Made by a program: the position numbers and the translations under genes. The notes beneath the pieces were generated by a model, which was given only the letters and a program-made list of their open reading frames with translations, made no database searches and had not been told where the DNA came from. Source: Exophiala sp. HKRS030 (taxonomy: Eukaryota > Ascomycota > Eurotiomycetes > Chaetothyriales > Herpotrichiellaceae). From it: a stretch of DNA of 64,000 nt. Below, in pieces: positions 1 to 11,471 of this stretch; position 1 is the stretch's first letter, and each line of letters starts with the position of its first letter. Location of the stretch: positions 310,001-374,000 of the forward strand of contig JAHWDD010000014.1 of the NCBI GenBank assembly GCA_023897205.1. The letters run 5' to 3'.

Positions 1-3000
1 CAAGATTTTTAAAGGGGCAACACCTCTGGAATTGAAACTACAAATGGCCGCAGGACATCCCTACTCTGGTCAACCAGAACCCAAACCCTAACCCGGCCGG
101 AGAAGGGGCATGGAAGAACTGATTCTGAGGGTACGCAAACAAACGCCTAGGACGTGATTGGACTCCGGAAATGCACGCTGCCAATTGAGTTATCAACCCA
201 TTGTTGAGTGAAATTTCGCGAATCAAACATATCAACGGAATATTTAACATGTCTTCACTGATGATGCTGAGGGTGCGCTCATTGGGGGGAGAAAGGTGTC
301 TGTCTTCACTGTCTTCACCAACGTTGGGGAGGGGCGCCGGGGAAGGACGGCTACTGCTGTTGCTGCTGGGCATCACTAATATGCCCTACATCGCAATTCC
401 GACCAAGGTTCGCAGCTCAAGCAAAAGACTCAGACAAATCGAATGTCAATAGAGTATGACTGGAGCGTCGACAACTCATGGATTTCTTTGGGCGAGGCGG
501 TACACCGAAAATGAAAGAATACCCTGTAGGTGTCCTTTCCAGTTCCCTTGGTCCAGGTACATTGAAAAGGAAAGAGTGTCTGGTAGGTAATTTTCCAGAG
601 CACTTCCCACTTCACGGCACTGGGGTACGGCGAAGCAACTTGTATGGTTTGATAAAGGATTCCTTCAGAGAAAAGCCTTGTCGATAAATCATCGTACCGA
701 CCTTGATAGCTCATGCTCCTGAGATGTCTGATGTCCTGAGACGATGGCTGTCACATCGATTGTCAACTCAGCCCATCCTCGCGCTGCGTACGCGTACCTG
801 ACATCAATTCAGAGGCGGCCGACTCATTTTACACCAAATACCAGACGCGAGAACATCTGACAGATTTGCAGGTAATAGTTTTCAATCGAAGGCGCCATCA
901 GATCCAAAATTTATCTTTCGACTATACCTTACTCGATCACAAGCTGCCGATCCAGCTGATGGGGACATAGTACATGCTGCCATCGTGGGCGTAGCCTTAC
1001 TTCAGACAGCGATATTGAAAATCATGGAAGGAACTCAACATGTCAATTTCAAAGCCTTGAGTTTGATCGCCAACATCTAGTCAACACTATGCTCAACATG
1101 TCATTCCGCTTGTTCGCGGCTGGTGGACCTATGTAGCACCAAAATTCTGGTAATCCAATTCTCTAGCGACACCAGCCAACCAGCAAAGCCGGAGAGTACC
1201 CATGGACCTCGGGTCATCCCACAATGGGCGAGAGAATTGGTTCCATCTACTTGGTCACTGGTACGAGTACATGGACTATCGGAGGGACGAGAAGACATGC
1301 CGAATGTGGTTGAATGGTAGGGGGTACGTACTGTAAACGATCGTCGTTCAGAGAGGGAAACTGTTTCCACATACTACTGAAAGTTTGCGGTGCAGTAATC
1401 AAGCTAGAGCACATCCATCTGATTTTTCTTGAGCGATCAGTACTTAACAGACGACCGAGTTGGGCACGAAAGAGCTTGGAAGACGCTAAACGATGCAGAG
1501 AGCTCCATGCAGTGAGAAGTACAGAGTATCATTCTCTCTGGACCTACGGAGTAGTAATTTGTGTGTCATGGCAAGCAGGCATAGCTCGGCACGTGTGCTT
1601 TTGTGAAGGCACCAGTCGAAAGAGTCGCCACGAACATACCACACGGACTCGACCAGAGTAAGAAGTTGCATCGTATGGTTCAGAACACAGGGATTTCCCG
1701 ACTGCAAGTGCCTTTCGAAGCGACCATTAGCGGGAAATCTAGGTGCAAGCCACTGCAACGGGGAACATGTCTTTTAAGGAACGGACAAGACCAGGAATAG
1801 GCGATATTTGAGGACATGCAGTCGAACTAACTAGGACATTCGTCTACCACCGACTCACACCTCCGCCACACGCCTCATTCTGAATGCCAGAGGCGATAAG
1901 AAGATAAAACAGGTGGATACCAATTTCCCCGGAAGCGCTACTCAGTCCTCCCCATGAAGTTTCCATCTGATTCTCTGCCATACACGACTCGTAGCAAAAT
2001 CCACGCCACCAAGAGAGAGCAGTCGACCCTGGACTTGGGATAGTCGGGTGCGACCGTTCTCGTCTTCGACCTTCTAATCGAAATTTCTAGCTCGTTTGTA
2101 CTCCGTCCATGAGTTGTCTAAGCCACCATCCATTGAGCTAGAGTAGTTTTTTTCCGTCTAATCGAAGTTGGAGCCATGACTAGAAGGTGGTAACTGCTAC
2201 AGGGTAATTCCAAGTACGAGTACCCATACAAACCCAACACAGTGAACACGTCGAGGCAGAAAAGGTTGCATCCAGAAACTGTGGACGAGCTGAAACCACT
2301 CGACCTGATGGGAAAAACCTGTTTCGTGATAAGCACATGGCGATCCCGTCGCCTCGAACATGAAACACAAGCTGCAGCTCTCGGCGCCCAAGAGGGAAAA
2401 ATGATCGATGCGGATGGGCCACAGACGGGAACAGAGCTTTGGTACCTGCATCGTCTCGCCAGTCTAATTGGGTCGAGCATCACCGGCGGACGATCGCGGT
2501 ACGGCCTTGGGGCCGCACATACTACATCGCGCAGCAAAAAGGTTGGGTAGGAAGAGATGGGCACTGGTTCCTGCATTAGGGCCCATGGCCCGGAGGCTGG
2601 CGGTGGACCGCCCATTGAGTGCTTCTGCCGGCCTTTCCACTTGGTACAGTCCAACTTTTGGGGGGGAGGGAAGAGGGCCAGGATCCTAGCATTGCCACGC
2701 TCTGGCAGACCCAAGACCAAGGGTTCCCTCTGGAATCGAATCAGCAACGGCCTTCTGGAAACACCCTACTCTCGTTTTGTCCCAAGTGCGACCTGGAATG
2801 GCGGGAACACTAACCAAAGGATCCGCGGCGAAAACGGACGGTGCCTCGAGCTACTGTGGGAGGGAGCTGGGGCCGTCGGGTCGAAGCAGGGGGGACCACC
2901 AGGCACAGACTCGAGGCCTCTCAAGTGGGCCCTCGGGGCGCGGATGGAGGGGGGCATTCTCTGTCGTAGTCTTCTCAAGTGCACTGCGTTATGCTCTGGT

Positions 3001-5900
3001 GCGAGTACCGCAGGATTTACTGAACGGAGCATCTTGTGGGCAAAGGTGGGATCTGCTCGCGAGGACCCTGGCACGACCGGCTTCGCCATGGTGTCATCTC
3101 GCCAGTCGACAGTATCCCAAACTACCCTCACACCACCATCTTTTTCGAGTCGAGGACGATGCTGCTTTTTCGACAAGATGCCCCGGTGGGAAGAAACCCT
3201 CCTCGGCGACCGCTACCAATTGAGGACGGTTACAGGAGAAATTAATCAACATTATCCTCGCACGCAATCACCAGCTCGGTGCTCGTATCGGCAGCATCAC
3301 CTCGTTAAAAGCGGGAACAACTCTCGAACTCATAACCCACACTGATACCACATCACGCAAGCGAACATCCAGGAAATGCCATGATAATTCTGAGCACTAG
3401 CAGCTCATTGGCATGGCTCAGGGAGAAAAAAGGTCCCAAATGTCAATAACGTCACGCAGTGTCTGCTGAGGACATTGCTACCGAGTACTGCCCATAGAAC
3501 ACGAACCAACACCAGGGTGGAACGGTTATGACCAAGGTCTTGCTTGACCAAGGCGATGCCTATCGATACGTGCCCGGGAAGGTCGACCCCACCAGCCTTA
3601 GAGAATTTCCCACGGTACAGTACGGAGTACTATATTTATGTACGAGTACGAGTGAGCACGACTTCTCGGCCAGGTTTCTCTGTCTCGGATGGGTGAATCC
3701 TTGAGATTCCCACACCTTCACGAGTCCATCCAAGAGACTGGCGGATCGATGACACAAGTGACGCTACCGTAGACAGAAGATGAACATGCAACCTACAAAC
3801 CACGAACCAACAAAAATCAAGTTTAGCGAGTGGTTTATGGTGATCTGGCCACACTTCTGACCCGCTCTTGCAGGTGAGGCAATCGAACAAGCCTACAAGA
3901 AGCCCGGAAGTAGGGGATTTGGACCCTGTTGGCAAAAGATGAAACACACGGTCAGCTTTCCATGCATATCCAGATCACAAGCAACAATTTCATGGCGGCG
4001 AAAATTTCTGCACCGTCGAGAGTCTGGTCTCGCATCACCACTCACGCGTTTGCCCATACGAAGTTAGCTGGAATTCTCGAAGCGAATGATTGTTGATAAC
4101 ACGATTGGAGGTAAGAATGTTTCCGTACACAAGTTGCATGTGCATGTGCATTGTTAGGTCTTCCGACATCGTAGCAGCTTCATCGTAGTCTCTTGACTTG
4201 TGAAAAAGGTCCCACAACTCGACTTGACATACAGACAGTAAGAGACGGGATCTCGATGACACAAGAGCAAACATATTTTCTGGGCTTGGTGCCCGAAGTC
4301 GCGTCGCAAGAAGCCTTCAGCGACGCGGTCGTGGAGAGACTTTTTGAGCATTGGCAGCTCCAAGCTCTTTTTGACGCGGACCAGCCTCAACCATGGGCAA
4401 TGACTCGCCACTGGGCCATCGCTACGGAGTAAGCGGTTTCTCGTACCTGCATATGTGAGCACGGCAGTCCCGAGTACTGAAGTAGCTACTGGCAAGTAGC
4501 AGTGGCAGTGGCTCTGAGACACACACGCACGTCTGCACGACCTTTCACACTTCCTTCAAACCTTCAGCCCGCTCCAACACTTTTTTCGTCGCCTGGGGCC
4601 GATGTTTCTTGCCACAGTTTTCCGAAGCCGAGTTCCCATACGAGAGACCACACATCGGCTGCGGGAGGCAGGATTCTCTCAGGTGATGGCATCCCCAATG
4701 GTGGCCGTCACTGTCAGTCTGCTACGCAATGACATTGCCCTTCATCGATGTGTGCCCTGGCAGGGTCCATCCAGGCACGAATCCTTCGGGGGAGGTTGTC
4801 GCTGATCACTCGTAGGGGTACTCCGTAGGGATTCTCGTTACTGGCGCCCATCCATCTCGACTCCAACCAATATTCGGGCTCAGCGTTTACAAAAGCACCA
4901 CGGTGCCTACATGACGGAAATCAGACCAGCTGACAGACATTTTGGTGCGAGCACTCGTAAAAACATAGGCATGGGTTGGGATATCCCAGGGTGATAATGC
5001 CCAGTGTGCCCGAAACTCCAAGAATAGGTCCGGCGGCGATTCGCTCTGGGGGCACTGGAGGAGCAGCTTATCACCTGCTGCTCTCACACGTCACGGTCCT
5101 GATTGGCGTCGAGGTCCCAGCGCCTCGCCCAGTCATGGAGCGCGCGTGGATGGAGCACAGTAAAAGCATCCAATACAGCCTCCGGCCCCATCCCATACCC
5201 ATCTGTGCCTATGTCAGCTGAAAAAAAAACATGGATTTTGTTGCGGCACTTTAGGAGACTCCCCATCCGCTTTCACTCTAGTCGCACCGTATTCCTGCAC
5301 CTCCACATCCCACTATGAGCTGTTGGCGCCTTATAGGGCCCGAGTCTTGCCAACTTGTGGACCGGACAGCCATCGAGGTGTCGTTGCTCCAACCATGGGC
5401 GAGACTAACGCGAGATATCATCGACCTTTGTCCTTAAGCGACTGACAAGCTTGGTACTATCTAACCAATCGAAGAAGGCCTCATACTGGAAACTAGGTGT
5501 GTGGCTTGCAAGACCCTGAGAATATCGCCACATCGCCGACTCGTGGCTAAGTGGATACCCACTGATGGGCAATTTTGCTTCCCAGTTTGAACATTTCCAT
5601 GTCTTTCCGAGTCGCACAGTCCGAGCCCTGTCTACGAGTACGAGAGAAAGCTGTTCTTTCAGTGCTTTTTGCGGCCTTAGCTTCTGGCTTTTCGTTAACC
5701 TCTGAGACACGCTGTGGGACACAGTCGCTACGAGTGCGAACTTACCAACCCAACCCGGCTCATAGTTCCGAAGCCTTGAGATTGAGCACCGCCACAACTG
5801 CTGCTCGACCCATGGACGTGGAGAGAAGCTGATGTCGTGACGAACGCCTTTGCTTCGGTCAAGACCAATCAAGGAAAGGTTTCAAGGCCTTGTTGTGCGA
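1..5900. other. Gene-poor stretch, no recognisable gene
   Basis: All reading frames here are short or of mixed composition, and none shows a domain, motif or transmembrane pattern I recognise. The longest are 262 codons at 2557-3345 (+) and 209 codons at 2118-2747 (-). They overlap on opposite strands, which is typical of chance frames in GC-balanced DNA. I see no transposase or reverse-transcriptase motif and no terminal repeats. Four copies of the intergenic 9-mer TACGGAGTA lie at 1545, 3621, 4423 and 4819 (last on minus). TACGAGTAC-type words lie near 1261, 2214, 3640 and 5633. Confidence 0.6.
3621..3629 (+). repeat. Dispersed 9-mer TACGGAGTA (representative copy)
   Basis: Exact copies of TACGGAGTA start at 1545, 3621, 4423, 14151, 34757, 35382 and 55038 on the plus strand, and at 4819 on the minus strand. 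All eight lie outside the coding regions annotated here. Several are extended to the imperfect palindrome GTACGGAGTAC (3620-3630, 34756-34766, 55037-55047). Function is unknown. It could be a transcription-factor site, a short mobile remnant footprint or a genome-wide word bias. Confidence 0.6.
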
Positions 5901-7153
5901 AAGAGGACTCCGTCCGCTCCAAAGGGAGAGGCAGATTGCCGGGTCCAGATCAGCTTCCACTTGGGTTCTGGTTCATGTCATTTCACAGGACGAGTACCCG
6001 CATGTCCTGTTATCCGCGCTTGACTTTCTCGGGCCTTGCCTTGCCCTTCCTTTCCTCGCCTTGGTACCGCATCATTATTCCAACCAATCCTTCCATCTGG
6101 ACTGGCCGTGTCTTCTGCTTTGCGAATCCGAGAAGGAGACACCGTTCCCGGGACAGTCGGTGACTCCAGTGCGCGTACGAACTACGAATTCACCTCTAAT
6201 TCCCTCTTCCCTTCACAACTCTCGGCATTTTCCTGACGCTTTCCCCCTTAGCTTGAGCACTGTCCGTATCCTCCCATATTGCTGGCTTCTTCACACAATC
6301 GGGATCGCCTACTCCACGCTCAAGGATCCCATTTCAAGTCTTTCCCAATCACGAAGCCTACTGTATGTTGGCCACCAGCTCCCTAGACCCTGGTACCATT
6401 CGCGAATTTTACTTGCTAGGTTCCACTCGACTTTAATATAATGTGCATAGCGACTGCCGCCAGTCACAACCTCCCACGCCGGTCAGGCCACATTTGAGAC
6501 CTTGTTGGATAGAAATCCCGTTATTAATCTCACCTTTCTCGCACCGTTGGACCAAACCAATGATCTTGCAAACGCTCTTCCTCGACATTGCCACGAACGA
6601 CAAGCCTTCCTCATCTAGCCCTATGAAACATACTGATCATCCTTGTTGACCACGTCGGATTTCCAATTTTGGCGCCGACCTACTTGTTTCATTTCCTCTT
6701 TGGACCACATACGATCATCTATACTGAGGGACGAAAGACACTGTCGACAACTTCTGAACAACCCAACAACACCATTCGGGACCTCCTGATCCGTGCTCAG
6801 CCTACCTCCTGCTCGACAGGAGATCGTCTGCACATTAGAGCTTAGGTATGTCTATTTCAGGTGTTTGTGTCTCGCATCATATTGTTGTCAAGCATGCATA
6901 AGCAAGATGGACTAACACATGGCCTTCTTCTGGATCCAACAGTACTACACCCTTCCTATTTTATTCGAGGGTTTAGCGATGGGGGATGAACCTCCTCCTC
7001 GACAAAATCTCGCTGCGATCGAACATCCAGAAAATCCCGGAGGTTCGCTTTCCTTCCAACCGTTCTTTTGGCATTGCAATTGACAACCTTGCCCTAGATT
7101 CATTTCCACAACATACGCATTCAAGTCCACCACAAGCAGCACAGTTGATTAAC
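5901..7153 (+). promoter_or_regulatory. Pyrimidine-rich promoter/5' leader of the RRM-YTH gene
   Basis: The plus strand becomes strongly C/T-rich from about 5960 to 6650, as is common upstream of highly or constitutively expressed filamentous-fungal genes. I infer that transcription starts in or after this tract. There are open frames in it (5890-6441, for example), but their composition (Leu/Ser/Pro-rich) follows from the CT bias and they show no domain. An in-frame upstream ATG at 6986 would lengthen the YTH protein by 56 residues, but that extension looks non-coding. Confidence 0.4.
6846..6942 (+). other. Probable 5' UTR intron of the RRM-YTH gene
   Basis: A GTATGT donor at 6846 is followed by a consensus branch site ACTAAC at 6911-6916 and a CAACAG acceptor ending at 6942, giving a 97-bp intron entirely upstream of the chosen start codon at 7154. 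The three signals are seen directly. That the intron lies in a transcribed leader is inference. Confidence 0.5.
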
Positions 7154-9045
7154 ATGGAGTTCGAACAATACCCTAGACAGGCCTTTGGCATGGGTCATTT
7201 CCCGGGCGCTGGCGCTCTTGACATGTCTGGCATGGCAGCCGCATTGCCAGACCCCCAAATGCGACAATTCCAACAGCCCTCTTATCCTCACCAGTACCAG
7301 TCTCCAGCTGTCGCAAACCAGATGATGTTTCAGTACAATCAGGGTGCGCAATTTGCTGGCCAAACTGCTGGAAATTACCCTCAACAGCCCGGACAGCAAT
7401 ATCCCATGCATTTCATGTCGGGAACTCCCCAACGACAGCCGCATGTGGGATACACGCAATTTTCCTCCGGCCAAGGGGCTGTCCAAGCCTTCCAGCAACC
7501 AGGCCAGGGCTATCTGATGCAGCAACCCATGATGCCACAATCTACTGCGCCTCCTCAACATCACCAACAAGGGACGTATTCTCAAGCCTTCACTAACCCT
7601 GCCTACGCGACCGCCTATGCAGCGAGAATCGCAGCTGCGTATCCCATTCCCCAGTTACGAGTGGACAGCAGCCTCACACAATCCCCACAGCACGGTTTCT
7701 ACCAGCAACATCATAATCAAAGTATGAATGAACTCTGACATTCAAGTGAAAACCATACTGACCGAATATCGCAGTTGTCAGGAGGACAAGCTCTAATTCC
7801 TCACTTCAGACATCAGCCCTGAGAGGACCACCCAGAAAACCGAGACAATCAGGTCACGCACTATGGGTTGGCAACCTACCTCCCGCAACGCACATCGTAG
7901 ACCTGAAAGATCATTTCTCGAAGAATGCCACGGACGATATTGAAAGCGTCTTTCTAATTTCGAAGAGCAACTGCGCATTCGTCAATTACAAGAGCGAAGC
8001 CAGTTGTGCAGCTGCGATGACACGTTTCCACGACTCTCGGTTCCAAGGCGTTCGACTTGTCTGTAGACTGCGCCGCGGCAGCTCTTCGACGACAACATCA
8101 GGCCAATCGCAGAGCCAGACCGCAGCTGTGCGACCCGACGAAACTTCTGAACCCACGAGCAAGCAGGACGAGCTCGGCTTGCAAGATGCTACGGTCGAGG
8201 GTGCAACAGTGACCTCGGAACCAGAGAGTATAGAAAAAGTCAAAGAAAAGTTTTTTGTGGTCAAAAGCTTGACAATCGAAGATCTGGAGCGCAGTGTACA
8301 CAGCGGTATATGGGCCACTCAAGCGCACAATGAAGATGCTCTCAATAAAGCTTACATGGTAAGAAGCACCTGACAGATGCGAGTGTGAGGAAACTGACAG
8401 TGCTCCCTTCAGTCTGCGGAAAATGTATACCTCATCTTTTCTGCCAACAAGTCTGGTGAATACTTCGGCTATGCTCGAATGGAGTCGGCGATAGATGAAG
8501 AGTCTGCGGCAACCATTGACTATCAACCAAGGGCCGAAACCAGAGACCCCAGCCCATCTGATCTTCCATTGACAATCACCACACCAGCAACTGCTACCGC
8601 CCCCAAAGGGCGAATCATTGACGACTCTTCGAGGGGGACCATATTCTGGGAAGCCGAGAGTGCCTCGTCCGGACAAGAAGAACAAAACGCAGATGACGAC
8701 GCCGCAAACGCATCTGGCGAAGGATACGAGTCGGCGAGTCCCAGTACCCCACAAACATTCGGCAAGCCGTTCAAGATCAAGTGGATGTCCACGGACAGAC
8801 TCCCCTTCTACAGGACACGGGGTTTGAGGAATCCTTGGAACACCAACCGCGAAGTCAAGATCGCCCGAGATGGTACTCAGATTGAGCCCATGGTCGGGCG
8901 AAAGCTGGTCGACATGTTCCATCGACCACAAATGCCCCCATCAAGTCCCAACGCTCCCCGACAGCCGCTTCCCCCGGGCTCCCAGGGGGGCTTCATGTCT
9001 CCTCATACTCCGGCTGCTGGCGGCATGTACGGACGATCCTACTGA
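7154..9045 (+). CDS. RRM plus YTH domain RNA-binding protein (m6A reader, YTHDC1-like)
   Basis: Three exons, 7154-7721, 7775-8358 and 8413-9045, give 594 residues. Introns are 53 and 54 bp with GT-AG ends, and frame is kept at both. Residues 1-189 are a Gln/Pro/Met-rich low-complexity region. An RRM follows at about 218-295, with RNP2-like LWVGNL and RNP1-like CAFVNY. The YTH domain starts at about 349 (FFVVKS) and carries the cage tryptophan in GIWATQ (W369). It is interrupted after about residue 410 by a Ser/Asp/Glu-rich insert of roughly 95 residues, then resumes at 504 (FKIKW) through LPFYRTRGLRNPWN to about 554. The second half resembles the YTHDC1 branch (FKIDWICRRELPF, NPWN). YTH domains bind N6-methyladenosine in RNA, so a nuclear role in mRNA processing or decay is likely. 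I chose ATG 7154 because it begins the low-complexity segment. An in-frame ATG at 6986 also exists. Confidence 0.88.
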
Positions 9046-9562
9046 AAGAGAGCCATGTTTTCTATGAATGTGCAATGTTATTTGTACCCAGTTGGCATCT
9101 GCGACGATTCATGGTTGTACGAGGATATGATTATCGTGATGAGAGTCAAAGAACAACAATAAGAAAAGTATCGGTCGGCATCGGGATTTACGGATCAGGA
9201 CACGGCTATCCCTTCACTCAAAGGCATGTCTTTGTACGTCTTCCATTAGCACACATATTGTTTTCATGGAATGGTGCTTCGCTGGGCGAGCCTCCTTTTT
9301 TCACTTTTCCTCTCTGTGGCAAGGTCACGAGGACCACTCCTGGAGGATGGGATAGAGGGACAGGGGATTGAATGCGAAAGAGTTGTTGTCACTGAACAAT
9401 CTTTGGGCGTCTACGAGGATGTGCTTGGGCTGCGACCATGCGTATGTATACTGTGGTTTATCTCTGGGCCCGGTAGTAGCAACTTGGACAGAAGCAATGA
9501 CGGATCCAAGTTTTCTTTTCATTTGGATTTTCATTTTGGATTTTGCAATTTCCCAAGGAGTT
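9046..9562. other. Convergent intergenic region, nothing coding seen
   Basis: This is the 3' flank shared by the convergent RRM-YTH (+) and tautomerase (-) genes. Short open frames on both strands show no recognisable motif. It presumably holds both 3' UTRs. Confidence 0.5.
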
Positions 9563-10145
9563 TTAGTCGTCATTCGCTTCTAATTCATGAAGCAGGTCGA
9601 TGAAATCGGTGTCCCCTGATGCTGCCAACTTTTTGAATTCATCCATGTTTTCTTCCACCCACTTGTCTTCGTCGCCGACCTAGAATTTTTTTGGGGTCTG
9701 ATTTCAGTACGACTTGATGCATGTATAAGCCGTGCCTCACGGTCAAAAAAACCTGACGTACCTTTGGTCTAGCAATCCCACACTCGACGGCCGTCGTCAA
9801 CGCCCCCATGATCCACACCGTCCTCAACGACGCGCTCGGATCACCCGGCGAGGGTCCCGGGCCGACGACGACACCTTCCCATGCCTTGATGATGTCCCGG
9901 GCGTGGTCGTCGTAGATTTCTTTGGTGCGCCGTTCTCCCTGCCTCGTGCGTACAACCACGCGATTATAACTGACCCGTTTGCCGCCACGAAAGACAACTT
10001 GGTCGCTTACGTCGGTGTATCGCACGTTTATGAAAGTTTTGGGAGTCTTGAACCGTCTCGCGTGTAGGTCGGTGATGGCCTGGGCGAGAGTGGCTTGTTG
10101 GTCGGGAGTAAGGGGCGTGACGTGTTCGACGTCGTAGAGTGGCAT
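9563..10145 (-). CDS. Tautomerase / cis-3-chloroacrylic acid dehalogenase-like protein
   Basis: Two exons on the minus strand, 9762-10145 and 9563-9679, separated by an 82-bp GT-AG intron in phase 0, give 166 residues. The protein begins Met-Pro-Leu-Tyr, so removal of Met would expose the Pro that is the catalytic base in the tautomerase superfamily. His at ITDLHARRF matches the position of a conserved His in cis-CaaD-like proteins, and an Arg-rich segment (VVVRTRQGERR) follows. The length of about 166 fits the double-beta-alpha-beta cis-CaaD type rather than the ~62-residue 4-oxalocrotonate tautomerase type. The substrate is unknown. In fungi these proteins are widespread and mostly uncharacterised. 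The 39-codon second exon was found by splicing: reading through the intron would give an unnatural Arg-rich tail. Confidence 0.8.
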
Positions 10146-10592
10146 GGCTACTGGTAGTCATGTAAGTATGTACGCACGTAGGCGTTTGTGTGTGTGTGTT
10201 TGTGTGTGTTGTAGGTCGTGGATGGACCCTGTGAGGTCTTTATATATTTATGTATATTCTCCGAGAAATTGAACAAGTTGGAATTTACTTTTATGGCCTT
10301 TTATTCTTGAATACGAGGAAAGAGAGTATGTGCTACTCTGTATGAGTACAAAATGATCATGCTATGTCACTGGAGGGGAAGAAATGTATGATTATGTCGG
10401 ATTACTTAATGTTAATGCCGTTCTCCGTGTTAGTGTCCCAGATAGGTACCACCATCACGAGTACCTATTAAGGCACCATTGAATTCATTACATTTGTATT
10501 CCTCGCTCGCCATACGGACCCAAGCGAAAAGTTGGGTATAATAACAAATCCACTGTGACTACAATCTACGTATTCTCATACTCAGTTCAGAC
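10146..10592. other. Intergenic region with a TG-rich tract
   Basis: This lies upstream of the tautomerase and downstream of the arsenite methyltransferase, both on the minus strand. It holds a TG microsatellite at about 10187-10209 just upstream of the tautomerase start, and otherwise AT-richer sequence with no coding signal. Confidence 0.5.
10187..10209. repeat. TG dinucleotide microsatellite
   Basis: An imperfect run of TG repeats, interrupted by one TTT, lies about 45 bp upstream of the tautomerase start codon, so probably in its promoter or 5' leader. Confidence 0.7.
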
Positions 10593-11471
10593 CTATGATG
10601 TACCCTTGACAGCGTATATCTGATACGCAGCGACCCAAGTATTAAAATCCAACTCTTCGGCATTTCCCCGGTCTGCCACAGCGGCCTTGGAAGAAGCTTT
10701 ACTCGCAGATCCACAGCACGAAACCTCGGCGTCTTGTGAATGATAGACGTTGAGATCTTTGTTTGTGTTGACAAACGCAATTCCAGATTCTTCAAAGCCC
10801 GCATCGACCATCCAGCGCCGGTACTCGTCCACCAAACTCGCCCCGGCGACACAGCCGACGAGCAACGCTGCATCCTTTCGGACATGATCCGGCATGGGCT
10901 TGAGGGCGAGCAGATCGCTGATGGCCACGCGTCCACCTGGTTTCAAGAGTCGGTAGATCTCTTTGAAGACCCTCGGCTTGTCCTCATCCGGGACGAGATT
11001 GATGACGCAGTTACTCACGACCAGATCGATGGAGGCGTCTGGGAGGGGGATCCGAGTAATGGGCGCCTCGACGAATTCAACCAGTCCCTTGGGTAGATCT
11101 GCCTTGACTGCGTTCCGTCTGGCGAGTTCAATCATCTTGGTACTTCTGTCGACACCGTATATTTTGCCCTTTGGGGTTGGGTCGGCCTTTAAAATCTGGT
11201 TCGCTGCAATGAGACAATCCAATCCACCCCCGGAGCCGAGATCGAGCATCGTCTCCGATGGCTGCAGGTTCGCCGTGGCGAGAGGGTTGCCACATGAAAG
11301 ACCTAGGTTGGTGCCGGCTGGGAGCGTCGCGAGGTCTTGAGCAGAGTAGCCGAACAAGGCCGCGATATTGGCGCTCTTGGAGGTCTGCGATGGATTTGAG
11401 CCCTTGTAGGCTTCGAATGCGATGGAAGAGTAGCCATTGTTGACGGCCTGGTATACCGTCGACTTGTCCAT
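10593..11471 (-). CDS. Arsenite S-adenosylmethionine methyltransferase
   Basis: A single exon of 292 residues. It transfers methyl groups from S-adenosylmethionine to trivalent arsenic, a detoxification or volatilisation route in the cytosol. A class I methyltransferase SAM-binding loop is visible at 76-83 (LDLGSGGG), followed by acidic GVDRS at 106-110. The cysteines expected for As(III) binding in this family are present: C60 (LSCGNP), C155 (SNCVINL) and C207 (VGCVAGA), with a further vicinal pair at C252-C253 near the C-terminus. The length is close to that of microbial ArsM. It is divergent from a bZIP gene across about 1 kb. I see no arsenite pump, ArsB/Acr3 or arsenate reductase in the window, so it is not in an obvious ars cluster. 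Confidence 0.92.
   Translation of the reverse strand: MDKSTVYQAVNNGYSSIAFEAYKGSNPSQTSKSANIAALFGYSAQDLATLPAGTNLGLSCGNPLATANLQPSETMLDLGSGGGLDCLIAANQILKADPTPKGKIYGVDRSTKMIELARRNAVKADLPKGLVEFVEAPITRIPLPDASIDLVVSNCVINLVPDEDKPRVFKEIYRLLKPGGRVAISDLLALKPMPDHVRKDAALLVGCVAGASLVDEYRRWMVDAGFEESGIAFVNTNKDLNVYHSQDAEVSCCGSASKASSKAAVADRGNAEELDFNTWVAAYQIYAVKGTS

Noticed and set aside
150..200. Minus-strand tRNA-like D-arm sequence (AACTCAATTGGCAG)
   Set aside because: The acceptor stem has no 3' partner, no T-loop GTTCGAATC is present at the right distance, and the D-stem has a mismatch.
2118..3345. Overlapping long frames of 209 (-) and 262 (+) codons
   Set aside because: Neither has a recognisable motif, composition is irregular, and they overlap on opposite strands.
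5890..6441. 183-codon frame upstream of the YTH gene
   Set aside because: Leu/Ser/Pro-rich composition is explained by the pyrimidine-rich promoter tract.
8098..8931. 277-codon minus-strand frame opposite the YTH gene
   Set aside because: Shadow of the conserved YTH-coding strand; no domain of its own.
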